Source: Pseudomonadaceae bacterium
Lineage (GTDB): Bacteria > Pseudomonadota > Gammaproteobacteria > Pseudomonadales > Azotimanducaceae
Direction: 5' to 3'
NCBI GenBank assembly: GCA_024743175.1
Contig: JANSXA010000002.1
Coordinates: 248,001-312,000 of the forward strand
Length of the DNA stretch: 64,000 nucleotides
The notes under the pieces were generated by a model. That model was not told where the DNA came from. It made no database searches and saw nothing but the letters and a program-made list of their open reading frames with translations. Position numbers and translations under genes: made by a program. Positions 35,989 to 45,019 of the stretch are shown here, piece after piece; within the stretch, counting starts at the first letter, position 1, and each line of letters starts with the position of its first letter.

Positions 35989-37002
35989 TCAGTCGTCAAC
36001 CATATTGATGGTGGGCGTGGCCTGCTCACCCTGCCACAGCCGCGCCGCCATGTGCCTCGCGGCACGATGATAAGCAGCACTGATGGCTGAATCCGGCTCA
36101 GCTCTCACTGTCGGTTTGCCGCCATCTGCCTGTTCGCGAATGGATAACGCCAGTGGCAGTTCAGCCAGCAGTGGCACACCTAACTGAGACGCTACGCGTG
36201 CACCGCCACCTTCACCAAACAGATGGCTCACGTGACCACACTCCGGACATTGATGCACACTCATATTTTCAATAATGCCCAGCACCGGAATGTCGACCTT
36301 GGAAAACATTTCGATGCCTTTGGTCGCATCAAGTAACGCGATGTCCTGGGGCGTTGTGACTATGACCGCACCGGCAACCGGCACTTTCTGCGACAGGGTC
36401 AACTGGATATCGCCGGTGCCCGGCGGCATATCTACAATCAGGTAATCAAGATCTTCCCACAACGTCTGCAGCAGGATCTGCTGCAGCGCGCCGGAAGCCA
36501 TAGGACCACGCCAGACCATCGGCGTGTTATCCGTGACCATGAAGCTCATGGACATGGCTTTGATGCCGTGAGCGCGTATTGGCTCAAAATATTTGCCATC
36601 CTTTATCGTCGGACGACTGCCATCGGCAACACCCAGCATCATGCCCTGACTTGGACCGTAGATATCCGCATCCAGCAGCCCGACTTTTGCACCTTCTGCA
36701 TCCAGAGCCAGCGCCAGGTTAACAGCGGTAGTTGATTTACCCACACCGCCTTTACCAGAGGCCACCGCGATGATGTGTTTCACATGTTCAAATCCACGCC
36801 CTTTCGGGGCCTGAAAATGCAGTTCCAGCTCGATATCTTTGCTGCCCAGAAATTCGCTCAGCGCGGCGCTCAGCTCGTCCACCATGCCAGCAGCCGGGTA
36901 ACCCAATGTGACCGAAATGCGGTTACCACTGGTCAATATCCGCGCGCCCAGCTCGCCCCAGGTTTTCCCGAGGAAAGGATCTACAAATTCTTCGATTTTC
37001 AT
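35989..37002 (-). CDS. apbC: Iron-sulfur carrier Mrp/ApbC
   Basis: A 337-residue P-loop NTPase with the deviant Walker [30 protein letters not shown] and the cluster-binding CPEC motif ([13 protein letters not shown]). A short MIP18/DUF59-type domain occupies residues 1-65. Mrp binds and transfers [4Fe-4S] clusters to client proteins. It is divergent from metG and only 2 kb from the Fe-S-rich rnf operon and nth. That neighbourhood is shared with Pseudomonas, so functional coupling is only suggestive. Confidence 0.94.
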   Translation of the reverse strand: MKIEEFVDPFLGKTWGELGARILTSGNRISVTLGYPAAGMVDELSAALSEFLGSKDIELELHFQAPKGRGFEHVKHIIAVASGKGGVGKSTTAVNLALALDAEGAKVGLLDADIYGPSQGMMLGVADGSRPTIKDGKYFEPIRAHGIKAMSMSFMVTDNTPMVWRGPMASGALQQILLQTLWEDLDYLIVDMPPGTGDIQLTLSQKVPVAGAVIVTTPQDIALLDATKGIEMFSKVDIPVLGIIENMSVHQCPECGHVSHLFGEGGGARVASQLGVPLLAELPLALSIREQADGGKPTVRAEPDSAISAAYHRAARHMAARLWQGEQATPTINMVDD

Positions 37003-37094
37003 GGCGGCCAGACTACCAGGCTATTTTTTCGGGCGCCAAGTATATGCATGCACTGAGCGCGCTGAAACCTTGAATGCGCTTACCATCGACACCT

Positions 37095-37123
37095 TTGGCC
37101 TTTGCAGCCGGTACGGGTAGAAT
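37095..37123 (+). promoter_or_regulatory. Candidate metG promoter
   Basis: TTGGCC at 37095-37100 and TAGAAT at 37118-37123 are 17 bp apart in the 148-bp divergent gap with mrp. Transcription would start near 37130, about 20 bases before the metG ATG. Confidence 0.5.
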
Positions 37124-37150
37124 TAGCGCCCTTTTTTCAGCGGGAAACCC

Positions 37151-39175
37151 ATGTCACGTCGAATCCTGGTGACCAGCGCACTGCCTAATGCTAATGGCCC
37201 GATACATCTTGGCCACATGCTGGAGCATGTGCAGACAGATATCTGGGTGCGCTTTCAGCGCATGCGCGGTCATGAAGTCATTTATGTGTGTGCGGACGAT
37301 ACCCACGGTACCGCTACCATGATCCGTGCCGAGGAAGAAGGTGTAGATCCTGAAACGCTGATCGAAAAGATGCGCCTGGATCATCTGCAGGATTTCAACG
37401 GCTTCAACATCAGCTACGACAATTATTACAGCACCCATTCGGATGAAAACCGCTATTTCTCCGAGCTGATCTACAATCGCCTGAAAGACAAAGACCTGAT
37501 TTTTACGCGCAGCGTTGAACAGCTGTACGACCCGGAGAAAAATCTGTTCCTGGCGGATCGTTTTGTTGTGGGTGAATGTCCCAAGTGTGGCGAACCCGGC
37601 CAGTATGGTGACAACTGTGAAAAGTGCGCTGCCACCTACGACGCCACTGATTTGAAAAATCCTCGCTCAGTGTATTCGGGCGCAAAGCCAGAATTGCGTG
37701 CCAGCGACCACTACTTCTTCGATCTGCCGCAATACACCGACTTCCTGAAACAGTGGACCCGTTCAGGAGCTGTGCAACCGGAGGTCGCCAACAAACTGTC
37801 TGAGTGGCTGGACGCGGGCCTGAAAGCCTGGGACATATCACGTGATGCGCCCTACTTCGGCTTTGTCATTCCCGGCACTACAGACAAATACTTTTATGTC
37901 TGGATGGATGCCCCCATTGGGTACATGGCCAGCTTTAAGAACTACTGCGACAGCAGCAATGAAGTTGTGTTTGACGATTTCTGGTCACCGGACAGCAGCT
38001 GTGAGGTGCACCACTTCATTGGCAAGGACATCATCAATTTCCATGCGCTGTTCTGGCCTGCAGTCCTGGACGGCTCGGGTTTCCGGCCGCCCACGCGCAT
38101 TCACACGCACGGCTTCATTACCGTAAACGGCACAAAGATGTCGAAGTCACGCGGCACCTTCATTAACGCAGCTGATTACCTGAAATTTCTTGATCCGGAA
38201 TATCTGCGCTATTACTACGCGACTAAATTAAACGGTTCATCCGACGATCTGGACATCAACCTCGAGGACTTTGTGCAACGGGTGAATTCCGATCTGGTGG
38301 GCAAAGTCATCAATATCGCCAGCCGTTGCGCTGGCTTCATCAACAAACAGTTCGATGGCCTGTTATCCGATCGCCTTCACGATGAAGATTTATGGCAACA
38401 GTTTATTACTGCTGAAAAAACCATCGCTGATTTTTACGAGGTTGACGATACCAGTAAGGCCGTGCGGGAAATCACACGCCTTGCAGACCTTGCCAACCAG
38501 TACATCGCCCAGCATGAACCCTGGAAGCTGAACAAAGACGCTGAGCGACGCGAAGATCTGCAATTGATCTGCAGTCAGGCCATCAACATGTTCCGCAGCC
38601 TGGCCATTTATCTGAAACCCATTCTGCCGGAGATGGCAAAGAAATCTGAGGCATTCCTTAACGTGGCTGAACTCAAGTGGTCCGACCACAGCACGCCGCT
38701 GCTGGGCCACAACATCGGCGCTTTCAAATCCATGCTGACCCGAATGGAGATGAAGACCGTTGATCAGCTTGTTGCGGCATCTGCCGAGGATAGCCCAAGC
38801 GATGCCAAAGCAGACAGTGAAGTACCGGCTACTGAGGTTGAGGAAGACAAGCACATCACTATTGATGACTTCACCAAGGTACAACTGAAAGTAGCTAAAG
38901 TTATTGCCGCCACGCCAGTTGAGGGCGCGGACAAGCTGCTGCAGCTGACACTGGATGTTGGAGACCACCAGCGCCAGGTCTTCTCGGGCATCAAAGCCGC
39001 TTACAAAGCCGAAGATCTGGTGGGTCGGCTGACCGTTGTGGTCGCCAATCTGGCACCACGAAAAATGCGTTTTGGTGTCTCCGAGGGCATGGTGCTGGCA
39101 GCCGGACCCGGCGGTGAGGATATTTTTCTGCTCTCACCGGATAGTGGCGCCACACCCGGCATGGACGTCAGCTAA
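37151..39175 (+). CDS. metG: Methionyl-tRNA synthetase
   Basis: The 674-residue class I enzyme shows [19 protein letters not shown] (HIGH region), a zinc knuckle with two CxxC pairs ([17 protein letters not shown]), and [10 protein letters not shown] (KMSKS). A C-terminal tRNA-binding EMAP/Trbp111-like domain (about 570-674; [19 protein letters not shown]-like GIKAAY) allows dimerisation. An acidic linker rich in Ala, Ser and Glu separates the halves. It lies upstream of rnf with 21 bp between. Confidence 0.97.
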   Translation: MSRRILVTSALPNANGPIHLGHMLEHVQTDIWVRFQRMRGHEVIYVCADDTHGTATMIRAEEEGVDPETLIEKMRLDHLQDFNGFNISYDNYYSTHSDENRYFSELIYNRLKDKDLIFTRSVEQLYDPEKNLFLADRFVVGECPKCGEPGQYGDNCEKCAATYDATDLKNPRSVYSGAKPELRASDHYFFDLPQYTDFLKQWTRSGAVQPEVANKLSEWLDAGLKAWDISRDAPYFGFVIPGTTDKYFYVWMDAPIGYMASFKNYCDSSNEVVFDDFWSPDSSCEVHHFIGKDIINFHALFWPAVLDGSGFRPPTRIHTHGFITVNGTKMSKSRGTFINAADYLKFLDPEYLRYYYATKLNGSSDDLDINLEDFVQRVNSDLVGKVINIASRCAGFINKQFDGLLSDRLHDEDLWQQFITAEKTIADFYEVDDTSKAVREITRLADLANQYIAQHEPWKLNKDAERREDLQLICSQAINMFRSLAIYLKPILPEMAKKSEAFLNVAELKWSDHSTPLLGHNIGAFKSMLTRMEMKTVDQLVAASAEDSPSDAKADSEVPATEVEEDKHITIDDFTKVQLKVAKVIAATPVEGADKLLQLTLDVGDHQRQVFSGIKAAYKAEDLVGRLTVVVANLAPRKMRFGVSEGMVLAAGPGGEDIFLLSPDSGATPGMDVS

Positions 39176-39196
39176 CAAAACGGGAGCACCTGCAAC

Positions 39197-39775
39197 GTGG
39201 CTGAGCTAGGACTTCTGCTGATAGGCGCGCTGTTGGTGAACAACTTCGTGCTGGCGCAATTCCTCGGTCTGTGCCCGTTTATGGGCATTACCCGGGGGTA
39301 CGACACCGCCCTGGCAACCGGCCTGGCCACGACCTTTGTCCTGACTCTGGCGGCGACACTGTCCTACCTGCTTTACCATGGCGTGCTGGTACCATTGGAC
39401 CTCACCTACCTGCGCATCATTCTGTTCATCGTAGTGATTGCCGGCGTGGTCCAGCTGGTGAAATATTATCTTCAAGCCACCTCACCGATTCTGCATCAGT
39501 TACTGGGTATCTACCTGCCCCTGATCACCAGCAACTGCGCAGTGCTGGGCGTTGCTCTCCTGGCAGTCAATCAATCTCTCACGCTTCTGCAAACCATGGT
39601 ATTCAGCATCGGTGCGGCCGGTGGCTTTACCCTGGTAATGGTACTGTTTGGTGCCATGCGCGAGCGCCTGCAGCACGACGGCATACCACAACCTTTTCAA
39701 GGTGTGCCGATTGCGCTGATCAGCGCAGGCATCATGAGCCTGGCGTTTATGGGTTTTCAGGGGCTGGCCGGATGA
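39197..39775 (+). CDS. rnfA: Electron transport complex subunit RnfA/RsxA
   Basis: A six-helix membrane protein of 192 residues with [19 protein letters not shown] at the N-terminus and [16 protein letters not shown] in the middle, both hallmarks of RnfA/NqrE. The conserved Cys of LGLCP and SNC are thought to hold the intramembrane [2Fe-2S] cluster shared with RnfE. The start is GTG with GGGAG upstream. It opens the rnf operon and its TGA overlaps the ATG of rnfB. Confidence 0.95.
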   Translation: MAELGLLLIGALLVNNFVLAQFLGLCPFMGITRGYDTALATGLATTFVLTLAATLSYLLYHGVLVPLDLTYLRIILFIVVIAGVVQLVKYYLQATSPILHQLLGIYLPLITSNCAVLGVALLAVNQSLTLLQTMVFSIGAAGGFTLVMVLFGAMRERLQHDGIPQPFQGVPIALISAGIMSLAFMGFQGLAG

Positions 39776-40680
39776 ACTGGTTCACACCGCTATTGCTGAT
39801 GGCTGCGCTGTTGTTGTTTGCCGCCGCTCATCTGCTGCTGCAGCGGCGCTACCCACGCAACCCGCAATCGCTGGTGGATCGTATTGATGCCATGCTACCG
39901 CAGACCCAATGTGCTCAGTGTGGCTATCCCGGCTGTCACCCGTATGCCCAGGCCATTGCAGAAGGGGCCAGTCTGAACCTATGCCCTCCGGGTGGACGCG
40001 CGGTGCATCGGCAGCTGATCGAACTGATGGGTGGCGAAACGGGTGGCGAAGCTGAACCAACGCCACAACCCAATGTACCCGCGGTTGCAGTCATCGACGA
40101 AAGCCGCTGTATCGGTTGTACCCTGTGTTTACCGCCGTGCCCGGTGGACGCCATAGTCGGTGCAGGCAATCTCATGCACACGGTTATCGAAGCAGAATGT
40201 ACCGGCTGTGAGCTCTGCATACCGGCCTGTCCTGTGGACTGCATCTCCCTGCAGCCCACAACAGCAAACCAGGCAGCCCAACCCAGGCCGCGCAAACGCC
40301 CGACACGGCAGGCTGCCGTTACAGCAGAGCCACGAGCCTGCATCAACTGTAGTCACTGCAACCCGGTATGCCCGGTGGCTTTGCCTGCCCAGGAATTGTT
40401 CCAGCTGGTGTCTCACCAGCAGATCGAGCGCGCCGTCGAGTCTGGCTTGAATGAGTGTATCGAATGCGGTCTATGCGACCGGGCCTGTCCCAGCGACATC
40501 CCTATGGCTGACCTGTTCACCAGCGCCAAACAGGAACTGTTGGCACACAGTGCAGATGAGGCCGCGAAAACCCACTACAGGAAACGCTTTGAGGCGCATC
40601 AACATCGCGAACAGCAGGCGCAGGAGGCAGCGGCCGAAAAGCGTGCACAGCGCCTGAAAAAAGCAGGGCGTTGGTCATGA
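39772..40680 (+). CDS. rnfB: RnfB fused to an RnfC-type C-terminal ferredoxin module
   Basis: The 302-residue protein starts with a membrane helix (residues 4-24) and the RnfB cluster motif (Cys47, 50, 55, 71 in [15 protein letters not shown]..., CPPGG). It continues with a two-cluster ferredoxin domain (Cys113/116/119/123 and 143/146/149/153). Normal RnfB ends soon after this at about 170-195 residues. Here a basic linker (170-185) leads to two further motifs, Cys190/193/196/200 ([12 protein letters not shown]) and Cys229/232/235/239 ([16 protein letters not shown]), then a charged helix. These match the C-terminal part of RnfC, including the charged tail. No separate rnfC exists in the operon. 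The ATG overlaps rnfA's stop. Confidence 0.88.
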   Translation: MNWFTPLLLMAALLLFAAAHLLLQRRYPRNPQSLVDRIDAMLPQTQCAQCGYPGCHPYAQAIAEGASLNLCPPGGRAVHRQLIELMGGETGGEAEPTPQPNVPAVAVIDESRCIGCTLCLPPCPVDAIVGAGNLMHTVIEAECTGCELCIPACPVDCISLQPTTANQAAQPRPRKRPTRQAAVTAEPRACINCSHCNPVCPVALPAQELFQLVSHQQIERAVESGLNECIECGLCDRACPSDIPMADLFTSAKQELLAHSADEAAKTHYRKRFEAHQHREQQAQEAAAEKRAQRLKKAGRWS

Positions 40681-41612
40681 AAACCCATCAGATCATGATC
40701 TGGGTAATGATCGCTTTTTTGCCTGGCCTGGCAGCCATGACTTACGTCCTGGGTTTCGGCGTGGTGTGGAACCTGGCTATCCTGAGCTTTGCCTGTGTTC
40801 TGTGCGAGGGCCTGATTGCGCTCGCAAAGGGTAAGTCTTTATCCACAGCGTTGTATCAGTTAAAAGATTGCACCGCCCTGCTCACCGCCTGGCTGATCGC
40901 TATCTGTCTGCCGCCTTTCTGCGAGATCAGCATGCTGCTCATTGCCGCGATCTCTGCCATCGGGCTGGCCAAGCAGGCTTACGGCGGTCTGGGACACAAC
41001 CTTTTCAACCCCGCCATGGTGGGCTATGCGGTTGTGCTGGTATCGTTTCCACAGGATCTGGCCAACTGGCCGGCACTTGCCCAGGCCAGCCCTGATGCAC
41101 TGAGTGGCGCAACACTGCTGACTGAGTTCCGGTATCGTCAGGGGCTGACCACCGAGGAATTTGTGATCACCTTTGGCCAGGCCATAGGTGATCAGAAGCT
41201 GATTGTGTTCAGCTTCCTGATTGGCGGACTTCTGCTCACTTATCGCCGCCTGCTGGCCTGGCGCGTTCCGGCAGGCATGTTTGCAGGATTGTTATTGGCC
41301 AGCTTGTTTGGCTATGACGCAGGCTCCTCTGCGAGCCTGGGTTCAGCCTGGTTCCACTTGACTACCGGTGGCTTCATGGCTGCAGCGTTTTTCATTGCGA
41401 CCGATCCCGTCACCCATCCTCGTGGCGCGAGGCAACAGATCATCTTCGGGTTAACGGTTGGTAGTCTGATCTATCTGATCAGGGGTTTCGGTGCCTATCC
41501 AGACGGCATCGCGTTTGCCATCCTGTTTGCCAACTGCCTGACGCCTTTACTCAATCGCCTGAACCTGGAAACACCGGGCCCAGCGCGTCAACGTCCTGCA
41601 TCCGATGTCTGA
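40677..41612 (+). CDS. rnfD: Electron transport complex subunit RnfD/RsxD
   Basis: A 311-residue polytopic membrane protein with [22 protein letters not shown] and the covalent-FMN motif SGAT (in DALSGATLL), plus [11 protein letters not shown]. These are RnfD/NqrB landmarks. It is about 40 residues shorter than E. coli RsxD, mainly between helices. The ATG at 40677 overlaps the rnfB stop codon; a TTG at 40671 is less likely. In other gammaproteobacteria rnfC lies between rnfB and rnfD; here there is no room for it. Confidence 0.92.
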   Translation: MKTHQIMIWVMIAFLPGLAAMTYVLGFGVVWNLAILSFACVLCEGLIALAKGKSLSTALYQLKDCTALLTAWLIAICLPPFCEISMLLIAAISAIGLAKQAYGGLGHNLFNPAMVGYAVVLVSFPQDLANWPALAQASPDALSGATLLTEFRYRQGLTTEEFVITFGQAIGDQKLIVFSFLIGGLLLTYRRLLAWRVPAGMFAGLLLASLFGYDAGSSASLGSAWFHLTTGGFMAAAFFIATDPVTHPRGARQQIIFGLTVGSLIYLIRGFGAYPDGIAFAILFANCLTPLLNRLNLETPGPARQRPASDV

Positions 41613-42126
41613 CATCAGCCTGCTCAAAGTCTTCACGCCATTGCTGATCATAGGCGGCCTGTGTGGTGCTTTGCTGGTAATGACTGATCAACTGACGGCA
41701 CCCGATATACAAGCCAATCGTGAGGCGCGAACCCGGGCACTGCTCGAGGAAATGTTGCAGCAATCATTGCCGGCGCAGACAGAAATCGATGCTGACATTT
41801 TTGGTTCGTGCAGCGAATGGTTGTTCGTCCGTACACAAACCACAGGTTACGCCGGCCCGATTTACCTCACAGCGCTGTGGCGCGCTGGTCTGTCCTCTGA
41901 GGACACTGAAGGCCTCAGCTTGCGCGTGGTCGGCCATCAGGAAACACCAGGCATCGGGGACTTTATTGACCACGCGCGCAGCCCCTGGATAACCGACCTG
42001 GACAATTCAAGCGCCCGGGCCTACGCGCAACTGGATGCTGTCAGCGGCGCTACAATTACCAGCAATGCGATCAGGCGCGCCGCAGGTCAGATATTCAACC
42101 AGGTGGAGGTATTCTGTGAGCAGTAA
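41605..42126 (+). CDS. rnfG: Electron transport complex subunit RnfG/RsxG
   Basis: This 173-residue protein has one N-terminal membrane helix (LLKVFTPLLIIGGLCGALLV) and a periplasmic FMN-binding domain. In that domain HQETPGIGDFID is followed by the flavinylation motif SGATIT, whose Thr takes covalent FMN. E. coli RsxG has 206 residues, so this copy is compact. It overlaps rnfD by 8 bp and rnfE by 11 bp. Confidence 0.92.
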   Translation: MSDISLLKVFTPLLIIGGLCGALLVMTDQLTAPDIQANREARTRALLEEMLQQSLPAQTEIDADIFGSCSEWLFVRTQTTGYAGPIYLTALWRAGLSSEDTEGLSLRVVGHQETPGIGDFIDHARSPWITDLDNSSARAYAQLDAVSGATITSNAIRRAAGQIFNQVEVFCEQ

Positions 42127-42778
42127 TACGCAGGTGCTGCGTCGTGCAGTACTCACGCAAAACCCGGCATGGGCTCAGCTTCTGGGCCTGTGCCCGTTAA
42201 TGGCAGTGAGCACAACGGTGGTCAACGCCCTGGGACTGGCCGCGGCCAGCAGTTTTGTTGTGATCGGTAGCAACGTGATGATTTCAAGCCTGCGGCATCA
42301 CATTCCGGAGCAGGCCCGACTGCCGTGCTTTGTGTTGATCATAGCCACGTTCACGACGGTAACCACGCTGGTGCTGGAGGCTTTCAGCTACGAGCTTTAT
42401 CTCAAGATCGCTCTGTTTGTACAGATCATCGTCACCAACTGCATGATTCTCGGGAGGGCTGAGGCTTTTGCCAGCCGCCAACCTGTGATTCCAGCCTGTT
42501 TTGACGCAGTGGGCACAGCGGTAGGGTTTGCCATTGCGCTGATCACCCTCGGCAGCGTCAGAGAGCTGCTCGCATACGGCTCCCTGTTCAGAGATGCAGA
42601 CCTGCTGTTTGGCCAGAGGGCTGGGCAGTGGACTCTGCAGTTGGTGGAAACCGGGCCTGTGCCCCTGGCAGCCTATGCACCAGGCGCGTTTATTGTTGCT
42701 GGTCTGATGTTTGCGATGATCCAAGGGATTAGCCGGCGACACCCTGATGTTAAAAAGCCCGGCATTGAAGGAACTTAA
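42116..42778 (+). CDS. rnfE: Electron transport complex subunit RnfE/RsxE
   Basis: The protein has VLTQNPAWAQLLGLCPLMAVS at the N-terminus and VTNCMILGRAEAFAS in the middle, the RnfE/NqrD signature with the LGLCP and NC cysteines matching RnfA. The GTG at 42116 is chosen because AGGTGGAGG lies 6 bases upstream and it matches the family N-terminus. The product has 220 residues and about six helices. It is followed by nth after 2 bp, the standard rnf-nth junction. Confidence 0.94.
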   Translation: MSSNTQVLRRAVLTQNPAWAQLLGLCPLMAVSTTVVNALGLAAASSFVVIGSNVMISSLRHHIPEQARLPCFVLIIATFTTVTTLVLEAFSYELYLKIALFVQIIVTNCMILGRAEAFASRQPVIPACFDAVGTAVGFAIALITLGSVRELLAYGSLFRDADLLFGQRAGQWTLQLVETGPVPLAAYAPGAFIVAGLMFAMIQGISRRHPDVKKPGIEGT

Positions 42779-42780
42779 TC

Positions 42781-43419
42781 ATGAACGCAGACAAACGCGA
42801 ACAGATCTTTGCACGCCTGCAGGCGGAAAACCCGAACCCGACCACCGAGCTGAACTACAACAATGCTTTTGAGTTGTTGATTGCAGTGATTCTTTCCGCC
42901 CAGGCTACTGATGTCAGCGTGAATAAAGCCACCGGTCCGTTATTCAGCGTAGCCAATACCCCTGAAGCGATCTACAGGTTAGGCGTGGACAAACTGAAGG
43001 CCTACATCAAAACCATAGGCTTGTTTAATACCAAGGCAGCCAACGTCATCAAGACCTGCAAGATTCTGATGGAAGAGTACAATGGAGAAGTCCCCGAGGA
43101 TCGGGAAAGCCTGGAAAAACTACCCGGTGTCGGGCGCAAAACCGCCAACGTCATTTTGAACACAGCCTTTGGCCATCCAACCATAGCCGTAGACACCCAC
43201 ATTTTCCGTGTCGCCAACCGTACTAAAATTGCGATGGGCAGCAATGTGCTGCAAGTGGAAAAAAAACTCTTGAAGGTAGTGCCCGAGATGTACAAACGCG
43301 ATGCTCATCACTGGATGATCTTACACGGGCGCTATGTCTGTGTGGCTCGCAAACCACGCTGCGGAGCCTGTGGCATCGAAGACCTGTGCGAATTCAAAGA
43401 TAAAACTGACATTGAATGA
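42781..43419 (+). CDS. nth: Endonuclease III
   Basis: The 212-residue DNA glycosylase/AP lyase has the helix-hairpin-helix and catalytic Lys in LPGVGRKTANVIL, the catalytic Asp in VDTHIFRVANR, and a C-terminal [4Fe-4S] loop with Cys spacing x6-x2-x5 (CVARKPRCGACGIEDLC). It removes oxidised pyrimidines. It ends the rnf operon, an association kept across gammaproteobacteria, and converges with murI. Confidence 0.97.
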   Translation: MNADKREQIFARLQAENPNPTTELNYNNAFELLIAVILSAQATDVSVNKATGPLFSVANTPEAIYRLGVDKLKAYIKTIGLFNTKAANVIKTCKILMEEYNGEVPEDRESLEKLPGVGRKTANVILNTAFGHPTIAVDTHIFRVANRTKIAMGSNVLQVEKKLLKVVPEMYKRDAHHWMILHGRYVCVARKPRCGACGIEDLCEFKDKTDIE

Positions 43420-43445
43420 ATGCCAACCGGTTACAGGTTAACCGC

Positions 43446-44264
43446 TTAAAGATCAACCAGCTCCACGGCCTCAATCGCTGCCCCCAGAAAATGGCAGCCA
43501 ACAGATTTGAAACGTGGCGCGCCATCGGTGGCCAGATAGCGCACTTCCCCAGCGCCTTCCGCGGCTAACGCGAGACCCCGTTGACGCAACGCCGTCGCTA
43601 CCGATCTTGCTGTCGTGTCAGCAGAATCCACTATGTTCACTGCGCTATCGCGCGCGCCAGAAGCAAAAAGCTCATCAAACAGTGCCTTCAGGAGAGGCTG
43701 GAACACAGGAAAGTGGGTGCAACCCAGAAGCACAGTACTGGGTCCGGTGCTGGTAAAGCCGCGAAGGGAATGAGCCAGCACCGTCTGCACAAACTGCTCA
43801 TCTAAAGGCCCCTGCTCAGCCAGGGTGACCCACAGGGGACACGCTCTACCCCGTACGGGTTGTCCATTCAGCATTGTCATCAGCGCGCGCTGATAGGCGC
43901 CACCACTGATTGTGCTTTCGGTAGCGAGCACCAGCACGCCACTGTCATCTGCAGCCTGACTGGCGGCCAACGCCGCAGCTTCAGCACCAGGTTCAACAAC
44001 ACCAAAAACAGGTAACGGAGCAAACTGCTGCTGTAGAGCCTGCAGGGCAAATGCGGAGGCGGTGTTGCAAGCAACCACCAGGGCCTTAACCCCTCGCTCT
44101 ACCAGAGTCGCGGCCGCGGCACTTGCGTATCTGCTTACTGTCGCGGGAGATTTTGTGCCATAAGGCAGACGGGCAGTGTCACCCAGATAAATAAAGTTTT
44201 CCGACGGCAGGTGTTCACGTAACGCAGCAAGCACGGTGAGCCCACCCATGCCGGAATCAAACAC
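43446..44264 (-). CDS. murI: Glutamate racemase
   Basis: The enzyme supplies D-glutamate for peptidoglycan. Landmarks are FDSGMGGLTVLAAL, LGDTARLPYGTKS, VVACNTASAFAL (first catalytic Cys) and LLGCTHFPV (second catalytic Cys). The first standard start in frame is a GTG at 44264, which would begin the protein at VFDSG and drop the conserved PIG before it. The frame stays open upstream with PIG in place and only CTG codons (44276 and 44294) as candidate starts, so the true N-terminus is probably about 4-10 residues longer through a non-standard start. Confidence 0.92.
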   Translation of the reverse strand: MFDSGMGGLTVLAALREHLPSENFIYLGDTARLPYGTKSPATVSRYASAAAATLVERGVKALVVACNTASAFALQALQQQFAPLPVFGVVEPGAEAAALAASQAADDSGVLVLATESTISGGAYQRALMTMLNGQPVRGRACPLWVTLAEQGPLDEQFVQTVLAHSLRGFTSTGPSTVLLGCTHFPVFQPLLKALFDELFASGARDSAVNIVDSADTTARSVATALRQRGLALAAEGAGEVRYLATDGAPRFKSVGCHFLGAAIEAVELVDL

Positions 44265-44398
44265 GCCTATAGGCAGAACAGCAGAATCAGTCAGCGTAAA
44301 ACACTCATCTTGGTAACGTCGTCATGGTAGCCTGCGCGCCACAAGAAGTAACGGCCCTACCCACTCTGCAGGCGTAAATCGCTGGCGATTGCCGCGAG

Positions 44399-44980
44399 CT
44401 ATTTATTCAACCAGCGTAAAACGCCTTTTTTAACTTTACCGGCGGTTTTATCAGAATCTGATCGGGCTGATGCATAGTCAGACCTGGCGTTGGCTTGAGC
44501 TGCAGCGCGGGGTGTCTGGCCTGGTGCCTCCTGCCTTTTAGAACGGAGCTCGCGGAGTTTTTTCTCGATCAGTAAATCTTCTTTGCGTTTAAGCTTAAAC
44601 GCCTGCTCCAGGTCGACACCACACCGCGCGCAGTGGCTGGAATCCAGTTGCATGTGTCCACAGCGCGGACATTCAAGGTGCGCAGCCGTAATGTCGCGCA
44701 GGGTCTGCTCAGCATCTTTGCCTGCTTTATAACTGGCTGAATCGCCTTTAGGTGTAAGGTCCTTGATGCGACATATCGCGCCGAATTGAGCTAACTTCGC
44801 CTGCCAGGCTTCCGCCTGCTGGTGGTCCAGTTGACTTCGTATAACCACCGTTCTGCCACTAAACAGTTGCTTGGCTTTGCGTTCATCCAACCCGAGTTCA
44901 CGGGCAAGATTTTCACGCACAGCGTCAACACTTGCCTGCTTACTGACCTCTCCGTTAAACAAGATTTGATAGTTCGCCAT
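44399..44980 (-). CDS. Uncharacterised protein with N-terminal alpha/beta domain and zinc ribbon
   Basis: The 193-residue protein has an N-terminal domain (1-75) with YQILFNGEV, LFSGRTVVIRS and a late FGAIC. This resembles a module that precedes zinc ribbons or DUF805 membrane domains in other gammaproteobacteria. A zinc ribbon follows (CPRCGHMQLDSSHCARCG, about 101-118). The rest is a long charged helix (LKRKEDLLIEKKLRELRSKR) and a Lys-rich end. It lies between argG (39 bp upstream) and murI in the same direction. I do not know its function; nucleic-acid or ribosome contact is conceivable from the charge. Confidence 0.75.
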   Translation of the reverse strand: MANYQILFNGEVSKQASVDAVRENLARELGLDERKAKQLFSGRTVVIRSQLDHQQAEAWQAKLAQFGAICRIKDLTPKGDSASYKAGKDAEQTLRDITAAHLECPRCGHMQLDSSHCARCGVDLEQAFKLKRKEDLLIEKKLRELRSKRQEAPGQTPRAAAQANARSDYASARSDSDKTAGKVKKGVLRWLNK

Positions 44981-45019
44981 GCTGAGCTCTTCGTCAAAGT
45001 TTGCAAGGCTGTATCCCGG

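Noticed and set aside
39271-39771. Upstream extension of the rnfB frame through rnfA
   Set aside because: The first 167 codons are rnfA read in another frame. The ATG at 39772 overlaps the rnfA stop codon and begins the normal RnfB membrane helix.
43424-43447. Overlapping palindromes AACCGGTT and GGTTAACC between nth and murI
   Set aside because: Short, expected by chance at this length, and no T tract; not convincing as a terminator or operator.
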